This document shows positions 18,291 through 26,488 of a stretch of 64,000 nucleotides of DNA, piece by piece. The position numbers and the translations under genes were made by a program. How positions within the stretch are numbered: the stretch's first letter is position 1; each line of letters starts with the position of its first letter. Source of the DNA: an uncultured Clostridia bacterium (GTDB lineage: Bacteria; Bacillota; Clostridia; Christensenellales; Borkfalkiaceae); assembly GCA_944354125.1 (NCBI GenBank), contig CALVPT010000006.1, positions 1-64,000 of the forward strand, written 5' to 3'. The notes under the pieces are model-generated. The model was not told where the DNA came from and searched no databases. It worked only from the letters and a program-made list of their open reading frames with translations.

Positions 18291-19004
18291 TTAGACCTTC
18301 CCGAAACGCCTTGTGCGGCGCGAGAATTCCGCGACGGCGTCATCAAGACATTCGTCCGAAAAGTCGGGGAAGAGCACGTCGGAAAAATACAGTTCGGCAT
18401 ATGCCGCCTGCCACAGCAGGAAGTTGGAGAGCCTCAGCTCTCCGCCCGTGCGTATGATAAGGTCGGGGTCGGGTATGCCGCCCGTATACAGATTGGCGGA
18501 CAGCGTCTCCTCGGTTATGGCAAGTCCCTTTGCCGCAGCCGCGCCGCACGCCCCGACAATCTCCCTGCGCGAGCCATATGCAAGCGCGATGACGAAGGTG
18601 AACTCGGCCTCCTCGGGAGAGCGCGCCACTCCGTCCTCGATGACCGTTCTCACGTCCTCGGGGAGCAGGGACAGATCGCCTATGACCCTGAGCGCCGCAC
18701 CGCCCTTTATGAGCTTGTCGACATTCTTCAAAAAATATTTCTTTATCAGCGAATACAGTCCGTCGAGTTCGTCCTTGGGACGGGCAAGATTTTCGGTCGA
18801 CAGCGCATATACGGTGAGGTAATGTATGCCCAGCTGCTTTGCCCTTTCGGAGAGGCCTATCATGCGGTTCATGCCCGCATTATGTCCTGCCGAACGGGGC
18901 AGAAGGCGCTTTTTGGCCCACCTGCCGTTGCCGTCCATTATTATCGCCACGTGACGGGGTATTCTGCTTGTTTGACTATCTGCCATTGCCTTACTCTGCG
19001 CCAT
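18291..19004 (-). CDS. uppS: isoprenyl (undecaprenyl) diphosphate synthase
   Basis: A 237-residue cis-prenyltransferase making the C55 lipid carrier for peptidoglycan. MDGNGRWAKK, with catalytic Asp24, lies close to the N-terminus, and the second signature DLIIRTGGELRLSNFLLWQ is intact. The stop of frr precedes its ATG by only 2 nt, so the genes are tightly coupled. The order pyrH-frr-uppS-cdsA is the usual bacterial one. Confidence 0.96.
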   Translation of the reverse strand: MAQSKAMADSQTSRIPRHVAIIMDGNGRWAKKRLLPRSAGHNAGMNRMIGLSERAKQLGIHYLTVYALSTENLARPKDELDGLYSLIKKYFLKNVDKLIKGGAALRVIGDLSLLPEDVRTVIEDGVARSPEEAEFTFVIALAYGSRREIVGACGAAAAKGLAITEETLSANLYTGGIPDPDLIIRTGGELRLSNFLLWQAAYAELYFSDVLFPDFSDECLDDAVAEFSRRTRRFGKV

Positions 19005-19006
19005 TG

Positions 19007-19576
19007 TCAGACGGTCATTACTTCCTTTTCCTTGGCGGTTGCGGTTGCATCTACCTTGGCAACGGCATCTGCGACCATCTTTTCGACTTCCTTTTCGCCT
19101 GCCGAGAACTCATCCTCGGAGATGGTCTTGTCGTTTTTGAGCTTCTTGAGGGAATCCATTGCCTCCCTTCTGACGTTGCGCTGAGCGACCTTGGTATCTT
19201 CGCCCATCTTCTTTATCTGCTTTGAAAGGTCACGCCTTCTCTCTTCGGTGAGTTCGGGGAATACCAGCCTTATGACCTTGCCGTCGTTGGTGGGCGTTAT
19301 GCCTATGTTGGATACCTGTATAGCCTTTTCTATTGCCTTTAAAATGGAGATGTCCCAGGGCGAAACGACAAGGCATCTGCCCTCCTGAACGGAGATGTTG
19401 GAGGTCTGGGGAATGGGCGTAGGCGCACCGTAGTAGTCTACCATCACCTTGTCGAGAATGTGAGGGTTGGCCCTGCCTGCGCGGATTGCGGAATAGTCCT
19501 CCTTAAGCACGCTGAGCGCCTTGTCGAGCTTTTCGTCAAGCACGAGCAAAATTTCTTCTATCTGTTCGTTTTCCAT
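19007..19576 (-). CDS. frr: ribosome recycling factor
   Basis: A 189-residue factor that, with EF-G, splits post-termination ribosomes. The long three-helix-bundle pattern and the conserved RAGRANPHILDKVMVDYYG stretch are present. TAGGAG precedes the ATG. It lies 309 bp from pyrH, unusually far, because one of the dispersed structured repeats sits between them. Confidence 0.97.
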   Translation of the reverse strand: MENEQIEEILLVLDEKLDKALSVLKEDYSAIRAGRANPHILDKVMVDYYGAPTPIPQTSNISVQEGRCLVVSPWDISILKAIEKAIQVSNIGITPTNDGKVIRLVFPELTEERRRDLSKQIKKMGEDTKVAQRNVRREAMDSLKKLKNDKTISEDEFSAGEKEVEKMVADAVAKVDATATAKEKEVMTV

Positions 19577-19703
19577 TTTGAATACTCCTAAAATGTTTTT
19601 TATGGTTTATTGTATGCGGCATATCCGCGTGATTTTATCTTCAGATTGCCCCCGTATAGCCTGCCATGGCGGCATTTGTTTATTATCTCTGCTTCCCAAT
19701 AAT

Positions 19704-19882
19704 TTACGGCGCAAGCAGGGTTTCCATGCGCCAGCGCACCCTGTTTGCGAATACTTTCGCCTCAGCGGTGTGAATTGCCGCAACTTCTCATATTTCAGAG
19801 CACTTAAATGTTGCGGCAAGAGCGGCAGAGCCGCTTAAACTCGTCAAATTTGTTGCTGTCACCAAGCAACAAATTTACGAAA
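19704..19882 (-). repeat. structured dispersed repeat, copy A
   Basis: One of four copies of an uncharacterised element, here between pyrH and frr. On the plus strand it reads: hairpin P1 closed by GGCGC/GCGCC (19708-19732); a long stem P2 of 10 bp (19775-19784 with 19810-19819); P3, 6 bp with an AGA loop (19821-19835); and P4, a long hairpin (19841-19880). P4 ends 5 nt from the pyrH stop codon. The same layout recurs at 41.8, 47.8 and 53.0 kb with compensatory base changes. Strand is given relative to operon transcription; the element itself is written on the plus strand here. Confidence 0.85.
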
Positions 19883-19885
19883 CTT

Positions 19886-20596
19886 TCAATTATTATCTAT
19901 CACCGTGCCCAGCTTTTCGCCGCAGACGACGCGGATTATGGAATCCTTTTCGTTGAGGCCGAAGGCAATTACGGGCACGTTGTTTTCCATGCACATGGTA
20001 GCGGCCGTGGCGTCCATGGCCTTGATGCCGTTCTTTATTATGTCCATATAGTTGATATGGTCATACTTCTTCGCGTTGGGGTTGAGCTTGGGATCGGAAT
20101 CGTAGATGCCGTCTATGTTCTTTGCCATCATCAGAACGTCGGCCTGGATTTCGCACGCGCGCTGAGCCGCCGCCGTATCCGTAGAGCAATAGGGATTGCC
20201 CGTACCGCACGCCATTATTACCACTCTGCCCTTTTCGAAGTGGTGCAGAGCCTTCCTTAAGATATAGGGTTCGGCAACCGACGTCATTATGAGCGCCGTC
20301 TGCACTCTCGTGGGGATGCCCCTCTGCTCGAGCGCGTCCATCATGGCGAGCGAGTTCATGACCGTGGCGAGCATACCCATATGGTCGGCGGTCGTCCTCT
20401 CCATCTTTACGCCCTGTCTGCCGCGCCAGAAGTTGCCGCCGCCTATGACCAGCGCAACCTCTACGCCCATATTCCTTATCGCCTCTATCTGGTCGACTAC
20501 GCCGGAGATTACGTTTTCGTTTATTCCGTGTCCGTCCTTGCCTGCAAGTGCCTCGCCCGAAAGCTTTATGAGCACTCTTTTGTATTTGGGTTGCAT
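19886..20596 (-). CDS. pyrH: UMP kinase
   Basis: A 236-residue amino-acid-kinase-fold enzyme phosphorylating UMP to UDP. KRVLIKLSGEAL near the N-terminus, GGGNFWRG and the DHMGMLATVMN segment mark the family. It has its own sigma-A promoter and an AGGTAGG before the ATG, and it lies downstream of the tsf terminator. It therefore starts a separate transcript from rpsB-tsf. Confidence 0.97.
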   Translation of the reverse strand: MQPKYKRVLIKLSGEALAGKDGHGINENVISGVVDQIEAIRNMGVEVALVIGGGNFWRGRQGVKMERTTADHMGMLATVMNSLAMMDALEQRGIPTRVQTALIMTSVAEPYILRKALHHFEKGRVVIMACGTGNPYCSTDTAAAQRACEIQADVLMMAKNIDGIYDSDPKLNPNAKKYDHINYMDIIKNGIKAMDATAATMCMENNVPVIAFGLNEKDSIIRVVCGEKLGTVIDNN

Positions 20597-20629
20597 ACGC
20601 CTACCTCGCGATTATTTTTCTACTGATAG

Positions 20630-20659
20630 ATTATACCATATGAGAGCGGTTAAAATCAA
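20630..20659 (-). promoter_or_regulatory. sigma-A promoter of pyrH
   Basis: Minus strand TTGATT (20654-20659), 18-nt spacer, TATAAT (20630-20635), 34 bp before the start codon. Confidence 0.8.
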
Positions 20660-20741
20660 TACATAAAAGCAAAATGCAACAAAATATAAATAAATTTTAT
20701 GTCAAAGGCGACCTGTATTTGCGACAAAATACGCCATACGG

Positions 20742-20781
20742 CGCAAAAAAACGGACGACAGAGCGCATTTTCTGTCGTCCG
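20742..20781 (-). terminator. intrinsic terminator of rpsB-tsf
   Basis: An 11-bp perfect stem (20752-20762 with 20771-20781) followed on the minus strand by seven consecutive T, 34 bp past the tsf stop. Confidence 0.93.
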
Positions 20782-20814
20782 CAAAAATTACTTTTTTCCC
20801 GAAAACTGAAAAAC

Positions 20815-21720
20815 TCAGTTCTTCTTCATTGCCTCTACCTGCTTTGCAACTTCTTCGGAGAGGTCTTCCTTTCTCTTTTCGATGCCTTCGCCCATCTCCC
20901 AACGAACGAAACGAGCTACCCTGAACTTCTTGCCGATTACCTGGGCAACCGTCTGGGAATCGTCCTTTACGAAGGGCTGGTTGAGAAGGCATGCCTCGGA
21001 ATAGAACTTGCCCATCTTGCCGATTACTATCTTTTCAAGAATTTCCTTGGGCTTCTTTGCGTTCTTCTCGTCGTTCTGCATCTGGACGAGCATGATTTCC
21101 TTTTCCTTCTCTACGACCTCTGCGGGAACGTCGCTCTGTGCGATGTAGGAAGGCTTGCTTGCCGCTATCTGCAGAGCTACGTCGTGGAGGGTCTCCTCAG
21201 CGCCGTCGGTGAAGTCAAGCGCCTCTACCATAACGCCTACCTTGCCGCCCATATGGATATAGGTTTCGATCTTGCCGCTCGTTTCATAGATTTCGAAACG
21301 ACGGATAGCAATCTTTTCGCCGATTACGGCGGTAGCGTCGGTGATGTAGTCCTTTACCGTTCCGTTGCCGAGCGCGCATGCGTTGAGCGCTTCAACGTCG
21401 GCAGGCTTCTGCTCTGCAACGACCTTTGCAACGGTGTCAACTATGCCGTGGAACTTGTCGCCCTTGGAGACGAAGTCGCTCTCGCAGTTGATTTCGATGA
21501 GCACGCCCACGCCGCACTTGCTGCACACGTATGCGCCTACAGCGCCCTCTGCCGCAATACGGCCTTCCTTCTTGACAGCCTTGGCAATGCCCCTCTCCCT
21601 GAGGAGTTCGGCTGCCTTTTCCATATCGCCATCAGCGTCGGTAAGTGCCTTCTTGCAGTCGAGCATACCTGCGCCGCTCTTGTCTCTTAAAGTCATTACG
21701 TCCTTTGCCGTGAATGCCAT
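20815..21720 (-). CDS. tsf: elongation factor Ts
   Basis: A 301-residue guanine-nucleotide exchange factor for EF-Tu. The N-terminal signature LRDKSGAGMLDCKKAL and the INCESDFVS segment are present. Full length for the two-subdomain form. It follows rpsB by 36 bp and ends at a strong terminator, the standard rpsB-tsf operon. Confidence 0.97.
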   Translation of the reverse strand: MAFTAKDVMTLRDKSGAGMLDCKKALTDADGDMEKAAELLRERGIAKAVKKEGRIAAEGAVGAYVCSKCGVGVLIEINCESDFVSKGDKFHGIVDTVAKVVAEQKPADVEALNACALGNGTVKDYITDATAVIGEKIAIRRFEIYETSGKIETYIHMGGKVGVMVEALDFTDGAEETLHDVALQIAASKPSYIAQSDVPAEVVEKEKEIMLVQMQNDEKNAKKPKEILEKIVIGKMGKFYSEACLLNQPFVKDDSQTVAQVIGKKFRVARFVRWEMGEGIEKRKEDLSEEVAKQVEAMKKN

Positions 21721-21756
21721 ATATATCTACTCCTTATTTATAAGCTTATGCCTGAA

Positions 21757-22530
21757 TTATTCAGCCTTTTCCTCGGAAGCTTCAACTACTTCCTCGATGG
21801 ATGCGGGTTCTTCCTTCTTTGCCTCTGCCTCTTCTACGGTGAAGGTCTCGCCCTGGTTAGCTTCGATTACCGCATTTGCCATTACGCCCGCAATCAGCTT
21901 GATTGCCCTTATTGCGTCGTCGTTGCCGGGAATTACGTAGTCGATGAGGTCGGGGTCACAGTTGGTATCGGTGATTGCAACGATGGGGATGTTGAGCTTT
22001 CTTGCCTCGGAAACGGCGATGTCCTCGTTGTGGGGGTCAACCACGAACATAACGCCGGGCATCTTGTTCATGTCCCTTATGCCCTGAAGGTTGGTCTGGA
22101 GCTTTTCAAGCTCGTCCTTGAGCTTTGCAACTTCCTTCTTGGGAAGAAGGTCAAACTCGCCGCTCTCTTCCATCTTTTCAAGCTTTACCATTCTGTCGAT
22201 GCGCGAGCGGATGGTCTTGAAGTTGGTCAGAGTACCGCCGAGCCAACGGCTGTTGATGTAGTACTGACCGCAGCGCTCTGCCTCTTCCTTGATGGCGTCC
22301 TGAGCCTGCTTCTTGGTGCCGACGAAGAGCACGCTCTTGCCTGCCTTTACGGTCTCTACCACGAACTTGTAAGCCTCTTCGATGAGACCTACCGTAAGCT
22401 GAAGGTCGATGATGTGAATGTCGTTCCTTGCCGCATAGATGTACTTGCTCATCTTGGGGTTCCACTTTCTCGTCTGGTGACCGAAGTGTACGCCTGCCTC
22501 GAGGAGCTGCTTCATAGTGATAACTGCCAT
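21757..22530 (-). CDS. rpsB: 30S ribosomal protein S2
   Basis: A 257-residue protein. The start at 22530 ([13 protein letters not shown]) has GGAGG 8 nt upstream and matches the family; the frame stays open further upstream, but that part is the mRNA leader. Signature segments [15 protein letters not shown] and [15 protein letters not shown] are clear. The last 25 residues form an acidic Glu-rich tail beyond the usual end. Confidence 0.97.
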   Translation of the reverse strand: MAVITMKQLLEAGVHFGHQTRKWNPKMSKYIYAARNDIHIIDLQLTVGLIEEAYKFVVETVKAGKSVLFVGTKKQAQDAIKEEAERCGQYYINSRWLGGTLTNFKTIRSRIDRMVKLEKMEESGEFDLLPKKEVAKLKDELEKLQTNLQGIRDMNKMPGVMFVVDPHNEDIAVSEARKLNIPIVAITDTNCDPDLIDYVIPGNDDAIRAIKLIAGVMANAVIEANQGETFTVEEAEAKKEEPASIEEVVEASEEKAE

Positions 22531-22648
22531 AATAAAACCTCCGTTAAAACCTCCCCGAAAGCGCCTGTTTCTGTGGACGGATAGGACGGAATTGAAAGAA
22601 TTTTTCCGCACGGCTCGTCCGCCTTTCGGGTGTGAATTTTTTTATAGC
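22531..22648 (-). promoter_or_regulatory. structured 5' leader of rpsB
   Basis: About 118 nt of untranslated leader between the promoter and rpsB. An 8-bp perfect long-range stem (22554-22561 with 22623-22630) closes a domain that can fold internally. It is followed by two copies of GGAGGTTTTA, the second being the ribosome binding site. This is consistent with autogenous control by S2, which is inference. Confidence 0.5.
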
Positions 22649-22654
22649 TTTGGT

Positions 22655-22683
22655 ATTTTAGCATATTTTTTTATCTTTGTAAA
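22655..22683 (-). promoter_or_regulatory. sigma-A promoter of rpsB-tsf
   Basis: Minus strand TTTACA (22678-22683), 17-nt spacer, TAAAAT (22655-22660). Confidence 0.82.
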
Positions 22684-22684
22684 G

Positions 22685-22718
22685 CAAATAAAATGAGCAG
22701 ACGGAAAATTCCGCCTGC
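22685..22718 (-). terminator. terminator of the small lipoprotein gene
   Basis: A 9-bp stem including one G-U pair (22697-22705 with 22710-22718), followed on the minus strand by TCATTTTATTTG. It lies immediately upstream of the rpsB promoter. Confidence 0.65.
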
Positions 22719-22775
22719 CCGAGTCAATATTTTTGTCTTACGAACGCTTTACATACTCGCCGCCGCGCATAAAAA

Positions 22776-23165
22776 TCATGCGTTTTTGAAGATTTCCACG
22801 GCGTCGGGGGAGATGGAAATGAGGAAGCAGTTGCCGTTTACGAAACCGCTTTCGACTGCCTCGTCATATGCCTCCTGACCGAGGTTTTCGACTATGTCGT
22901 CCTTGGAAGGCAGTTTGAATACTACGGCAATGTTTATACCCTTGGTGCAGGTCATGACCTCGTACTTGCCTATCTCGTCCACCTTATCCTCGGACAGCCA
23001 GTCTTTGAGCTCTTCGCTGTCGGCGCCGTTTACGACGGTGACTTCATATTCCTCTTTCTCGAACGCGCGCCTGATTGCGCCCGACTTGTCGCCGCAGGCG
23101 GTAAAGAGCGTCGCCATTACGACCACCGCCAGCACGACTATGAGTGCCCTTAAAAACTTTTTCAT
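22776..23165 (-). CDS. small lipoprotein, function unknown
   Basis: A 129-residue protein: lipoprotein signal with Cys24 (lipobox FTAC), then a roughly 100-residue domain of alternating helices and strands. The domain includes LKDWLSEDKVDEIGKYE and a C-terminal ISPDAVEIFKNA. No family was recognised. It is a single-gene transcript with its own consensus promoter and terminator and a GGGAGG ribosome binding site. Confidence 0.75.
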   Translation of the reverse strand: MKKFLRALIVVLAVVVMATLFTACGDKSGAIRRAFEKEEYEVTVVNGADSEELKDWLSEDKVDEIGKYEVMTCTKGINIAVVFKLPSKDDIVENLGQEAYDEAVESGFVNGNCFLISISPDAVEIFKNA

Positions 23166-23201
23166 GATAAAATTTCCTCCCTTTAATCATTACTTTAACA
23201 G

Positions 23202-23230
23202 ATTATACCACACGGCGGAGAAAATTTCAA
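23202..23230 (-). promoter_or_regulatory. sigma-A promoter of the small lipoprotein gene
   Basis: Minus strand TTGAAA (23225-23230), 17-nt spacer, TATAAT (23202-23207), 36 bp before the ATG. Confidence 0.85.
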
Positions 23231-23268
23231 TAGGCGATTTTGAATTTACCTTTCGGGATGACGCAGAT

Positions 23269-24012
23269 TTACTGCTCCTCGTCCTCTTCGGACTGATAGA
23301 ACTCCCACACCTCGTCCAAAAGCGCGTCGTCCTCGATGGGTTCGAGCATGCCCTCTTCCTCCTTGTAGCGGAAGATTGCGACCTCGTCGTCGCCCACCGC
23401 CTCGTTGGGCTCGGCGGCAAGCAGAAGGGCATATTTTTCGCCCTTGTATTCGGTCACGTCCATGAGCTTGAACTTTATGACGTTGTCGTCATCGTCTATG
23501 AGCTCGATTATGTCGTCCTGTTCCTCCTCGGGGGAGAGGTTTTCCTGTTCTTCGGGGATAGTCTTATCCTTTTCCATAGCGTCTGCTCCTTTTGAGTCTT
23601 TTTTTATTCTGCCGAGATATCCGTCGAGAATGTTTGCCGCCGCAAGCGCGTCGACATAGTTTTTTCTTTTTTCCCTGCGCATACCCTCGGATATCAGCGT
23701 TTCGTGCGCCATCTGAGTGGTGAACCGCTCGTCCTCGCATATGACGGGAAGGGCGGTAGCCTCCTTAAGCGCCTCGATAAAGCGCCTGGCCTTGACCGTC
23801 TGGACCGCCTCCGTGCCGTCGAAGTTGACGGGCAGACCGCAAATTATGGCGGTTGCGCCCTTTTCGGCTGCGATTCTGACGAGCTCGGCGATATCCTCTT
23901 TGAAATTCTTGCGGTGATAGGTAAAAGAGGGCAGGGCATAGGTGTTGAACGGGTCGGACACGGCCACGCCTATGCGCTTGTCGCCTATGTCGAACGCTAT
24001 GTATCTTTCCAC
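23269..24012 (-). CDS. ruvX: RuvX (YqgF) nuclease fused to DUF1292 domain
   Basis: A 247-residue continuous frame holding two proteins that are normally separate neighbours. Residues 1-140 are the RuvX/YqgF RNase-H-fold nuclease (FDIGDKRIGVAVSD with Asp8, CEDERFTT, DALAAANILDGYL), implicated in Holliday junction or pre-16S rRNA processing. Residues 146-247 are a DUF1292 (YrzB-like) acidic domain. The junction carries an in-frame ATG at 23577 preceded by AAAGGAG at good spacing, so a free 102-residue DUF1292 protein may also be made. The main start is GTG with AAGGAGG 8 nt upstream. Confidence 0.9.
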   Translation of the reverse strand: MERYIAFDIGDKRIGVAVSDPFNTYALPSFTYHRKNFKEDIAELVRIAAEKGATAIICGLPVNFDGTEAVQTVKARRFIEALKEATALPVICEDERFTTQMAHETLISEGMRREKRKNYVDALAAANILDGYLGRIKKDSKGADAMEKDKTIPEEQENLSPEEEQDDIIELIDDDDNVIKFKLMDVTEYKGEKYALLLAAEPNEAVGDDEVAIFRYKEEEGMLEPIEDDALLDEVWEFYQSEEDEEQ

Positions 24013-24057
24013 TTGTCCGCCTCCTTGGTGCCGCTTTTCAGGATATCCTTTGAAATG

Positions 24058-24086
24058 AGTATATCACCGCCGCGCGTTTTTTTCAA
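24058..24086 (-). promoter_or_regulatory. sigma-A promoter of ruvX
   Basis: Minus strand TTGAAA (24081-24086), 17-nt spacer, TATACT (24058-24063), 46 bp before the GTG start. Confidence 0.82.
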
Positions 24087-24345
24087 GTATTTTAAGCAAT
24101 TGTCCGTGACGGGAGCAGGGTTAAATTATGTCATTTGCCGTCGCGGAGCGCAAAAAATGCGCGTTGCCTGCCGAAAGCAAAATAAAACCACCTCCATCCG
24201 ACTGCACGAAGGACGGCGACGGCAAAAGCCGCAGGCCTCAAAATGCGCGGAAGCCCTGTCTGACATAACCGTAGCCGCTTTCTGCCTTACAGCAAAGTCC
24301 GACGTTTTCGGACAACTCATAAACCTGACAGTCTTAACTTAAAGG
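24087..24345 (-). other. non-coding stretch with nested hairpins
   Basis: About 260 bp without a credible gene. An 11-bp perfect stem (24134-24144 with 24216-24226) encloses a 5-bp hairpin (24148-24162). Another 6-bp hairpin lies at 24297-24313. The plan recalls the dispersed structured repeats, but the sequences do not match. It could be the 3' region of the preceding small gene or a small RNA. Confidence 0.4.
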
Positions 24346-24348
24346 CAG

Positions 24349-24383
24349 GAGGGCGACCCTGCCGCCGAGGCAGGGTCGCCCTC
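24349..24383 (-). terminator. strong hairpin after the small membrane protein
   Basis: A 15-bp GC-rich perfect stem (24349-24363 with 24369-24383), 40 bp past the stop codon. On the minus strand CTGCCTTTAAG follows, only weakly U-rich. Confidence 0.6.
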
Positions 24384-24422
24384 TCAGGTCGCCTTACGTT
24401 GAAGGCACAGGCGCAGATGTCC

Positions 24423-24602
24423 TTATGCGCCTTCCTGCCCCGACATCTTGTCGGAGCCCAGCTTTTCGTCGATATAGGTTTCTGCCTTCTTCATGAGTTC
24501 GTCCTGATTCTTCTTGACGAGACTGCGAAGCTTACAGTTATTGGCGACGAGAAGCGCGCCGCCCGCCATGCCGACGGCAAGTCCTATTATGAATTTTTCC
24601 AT
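24423..24602 (-). CDS. small membrane protein, YtxH-like layout
   Basis: A 59-residue protein: one N-terminal hydrophobic helix with small residues (IIGLAVGMAGGALLVA), then a charged amphipathic helix. This layout resembles YtxH-type or phasin-like small membrane proteins, but assignment is uncertain. The start at 24602 is chosen for GAGGT 6 nt upstream. It is 54 bp downstream of the coiled-coil protein gene and probably co-transcribed. Confidence 0.65.
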   Translation of the reverse strand: MEKFIIGLAVGMAGGALLVANNCKLRSLVKKNQDELMKKAETYIDEKLGSDKMSGQEGA

Positions 24603-24656
24603 ACTGTACCTCACAGAGCATAACGCTCAATTTAAGTATGGGAAAAATGGCGGTTA

Positions 24657-25256
24657 CTATGACTGTAAATTTTTTACTTGTAACTTTAAGAGGCTGTTTT
24701 CGTCGGTCAGCTTTTTGACGAGCGCGGTAAGCCTTTTCACCTCGTCCTTGAGGCTGGAATTCAGCCTGTCGTAAAGGCTGTTTATCTTGTCCTCCAGCGC
24801 CTGTCTGCCGCCGTCGGAGGAATCCAGTCCGCACTCCTTCATGAGTCTTTCAATCCTTTCGGGCTGTTTGCTCATGACGTTGCGGTACTTGTTCTGATAC
24901 CTCAGCATCAGCTTGTCGTCGCCGTCGGCGAGGTTTAAGACCGCGCGGCGGACGGAGACCCCCTTGCTCTTCTGTCTGAGTATTTCCCTTAAAATTTTAT
25001 CCGTCTCCTCGTCGGTGAAGGGGCGCACGTCCTCCGCCCTGAGGCTTGTCCCTTTTAGTATCTCCCTGACTTCGGCGTTGTCCGTGCTCTTCAAAAGCGC
25101 ATAATAATAGTTTCTGACGCTGCCCTTTGCCCTGTGCGTTGCGGCGGCATATTCTTCGAATATGCGCGTGAGCGTCTTGCCCTGCCCCTTGCCCTGACAG
25201 ATATATTTGACGAAGCTTTCGGCCTCCTCCCTGCTGTATCCGTTTATCTTAGCCAT
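24657..25256 (-). CDS. unknown protein with C-terminal coiled coil
   Basis: A 199-residue soluble protein. The N-terminal half is helical and basic and includes GSVRNYYYALLK and a repeat-like second helical unit (GVSVRRAVLNLADGDDKLMLRYQNKYR), reminiscent of tandem DNA-binding helical domains. The last 40 residues form a leucine-heptad coiled coil. GGAGG precedes the ATG. No family is recognised; a DNA-associated oligomer is plausible but unproven. It is divergently transcribed from the unknown gene at 25342, with facing -35 boxes between them. Confidence 0.7.
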   Translation of the reverse strand: MAKINGYSREEAESFVKYICQGKGQGKTLTRIFEEYAAATHRAKGSVRNYYYALLKSTDNAEVREILKGTSLRAEDVRPFTDEETDKILREILRQKSKGVSVRRAVLNLADGDDKLMLRYQNKYRNVMSKQPERIERLMKECGLDSSDGGRQALEDKINSLYDRLNSSLKDEVKRLTALVKKLTDENSLLKLQVKNLQS

Positions 25257-25299
25257 ATAAAAAATAAAACCTCCTGAATTTTTAAGTCTGCAGGCAAGT

Positions 25300-25325
25300 T
25301 ATTGACATAAAAAACTTAGTCAATA
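25300..25325. promoter_or_regulatory. inverted repeat with facing -35 boxes
   Basis: TATTGAC (25300-25306) and GTCAATA (25319-25325) form an inverted repeat in the intergenic region between divergent genes. Each arm is a TTGAC -35 box for the opposite strand. On the plus strand TTGACA, 16 nt, TACATT leads to the 25342 gene, with a leader too short for a Shine-Dalgarno. It could also be an operator. Confidence 0.5.
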
Positions 25326-25341
25326 CATTATTTAATAGCAT

Positions 25342-26271
25342 ATGACTATTTATTTTTTATCGGCGCAGACGGCTGCGCTCAAGGCGGACGGCATATACCT
25401 TGGACTTCTGGACAGCTTTGAAAGGTTTTTCGAGGCAGACCTTGCCGCGCGGCACTTCATGGAAATCGTGCCCGAGGGCGCACTGCCGTTGAGCTTTGTC
25501 CTGGGCGAAGAGTTCATAGCCCATCCCCCCGACTTTGCCGACGTGTACACGGGCGACGGCGAGGCGGTCATATACATAAAGAGGTTCGAAAAGAGGGGCG
25601 GCGCGCTTAAAGTCGCGGCGCAGAAGCGGCTTTCGGGCGGCGGACTCTTTACGCTGTTTTCGGAGGGCGGCAGGGTATACCTGTCCTATGACGGCGAGAA
25701 CGCCGAACTGTACGAGTTGAGCGACAGATTTTCTGCCGCAACGCTTAAGGAGGACGCCGTCGGCGGAAGACCCGTAATGATTGCCGAGGGCGACGGGTGC
25801 ATATGTGTTCTGAATCAAGACGGAAAGAGGGTATTTTACAACCGAGCGGAGAGCTTTTCGACGGGCGCGACGCTTGAAATTGTCGTACCCTTTGTTACCG
25901 CCGCGGGGTGCAGGGCGAAATGCACATTTTCGTACGACGGCGAGGAGATGAACCTTGAAAGTTCGGTGACCGAGGAGACGCGCGAGGTTGCCGCCGACGT
26001 AATGCACTTTGCCTTTTTCGAGAGCGTGCTGACGCACGGCGACTATAAAAAATATCTTTCCGACGGGCTTAAAGACAGCGCCGACGCCATAGGCGGATAT
26101 CTGGGCGACTTTGTGGACGTAGTAATACCCCACTCGCGCTTCTATCTGAAACACGGAGACATAAAGGCGGCAGGGCTGGTCTATCCCGTCGCCGCAAACC
26201 TCTTCAGGGTAAAATACTTTGCCGTCGAGACAGAAGAGGCAAAGATTGCCAACATCTATGAATGCGGATGA
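25342..26271 (+). CDS. unknown protein, SD-less start
   Basis: A 309-residue cytosolic-looking protein with no signal peptide or membrane helix. The N-terminus is YFLSAQTAALKADGIYLGLLD, and the C-terminal third is helical and ends in an alpha/beta segment (HGDIKAAGLVYPVAANLFRVKYF). I do not recognise the family. An in-frame TAG two codons before the ATG fixes the start. There is no Shine-Dalgarno, and the predicted transcript starts only a few bases upstream. A GC hairpin without a T-run follows at 26277-26303; the rest of the 217-bp gap to the next gene holds only short hairpins. Confidence 0.7.
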   Translation: MTIYFLSAQTAALKADGIYLGLLDSFERFFEADLAARHFMEIVPEGALPLSFVLGEEFIAHPPDFADVYTGDGEAVIYIKRFEKRGGALKVAAQKRLSGGGLFTLFSEGGRVYLSYDGENAELYELSDRFSAATLKEDAVGGRPVMIAEGDGCICVLNQDGKRVFYNRAESFSTGATLEIVVPFVTAAGCRAKCTFSYDGEEMNLESSVTEETREVAADVMHFAFFESVLTHGDYKKYLSDGLKDSADAIGGYLGDFVDVVIPHSRFYLKHGDIKAAGLVYPVAANLFRVKYFAVETEEAKIANIYECG

Positions 26272-26488
26272 CCGCGCAGACGGGCGGCGCAAAGCGCCGT
26301 CTGTGCACAATTCTGCCGCCCCGTTGTGCATAACAACGGCGATATTTTCACAATGCAAACGGCCGCGGACGTGCAAAATGCCCGTCCGCAGCCTTATAAT
26401 GCTTATATCGATGTGAAACGCGCACGCCTTATGGCGGCGCGAATTTTCGCAGGCGTAGCAGGAAATTTTATGCCGACGCCCTGAAGGT

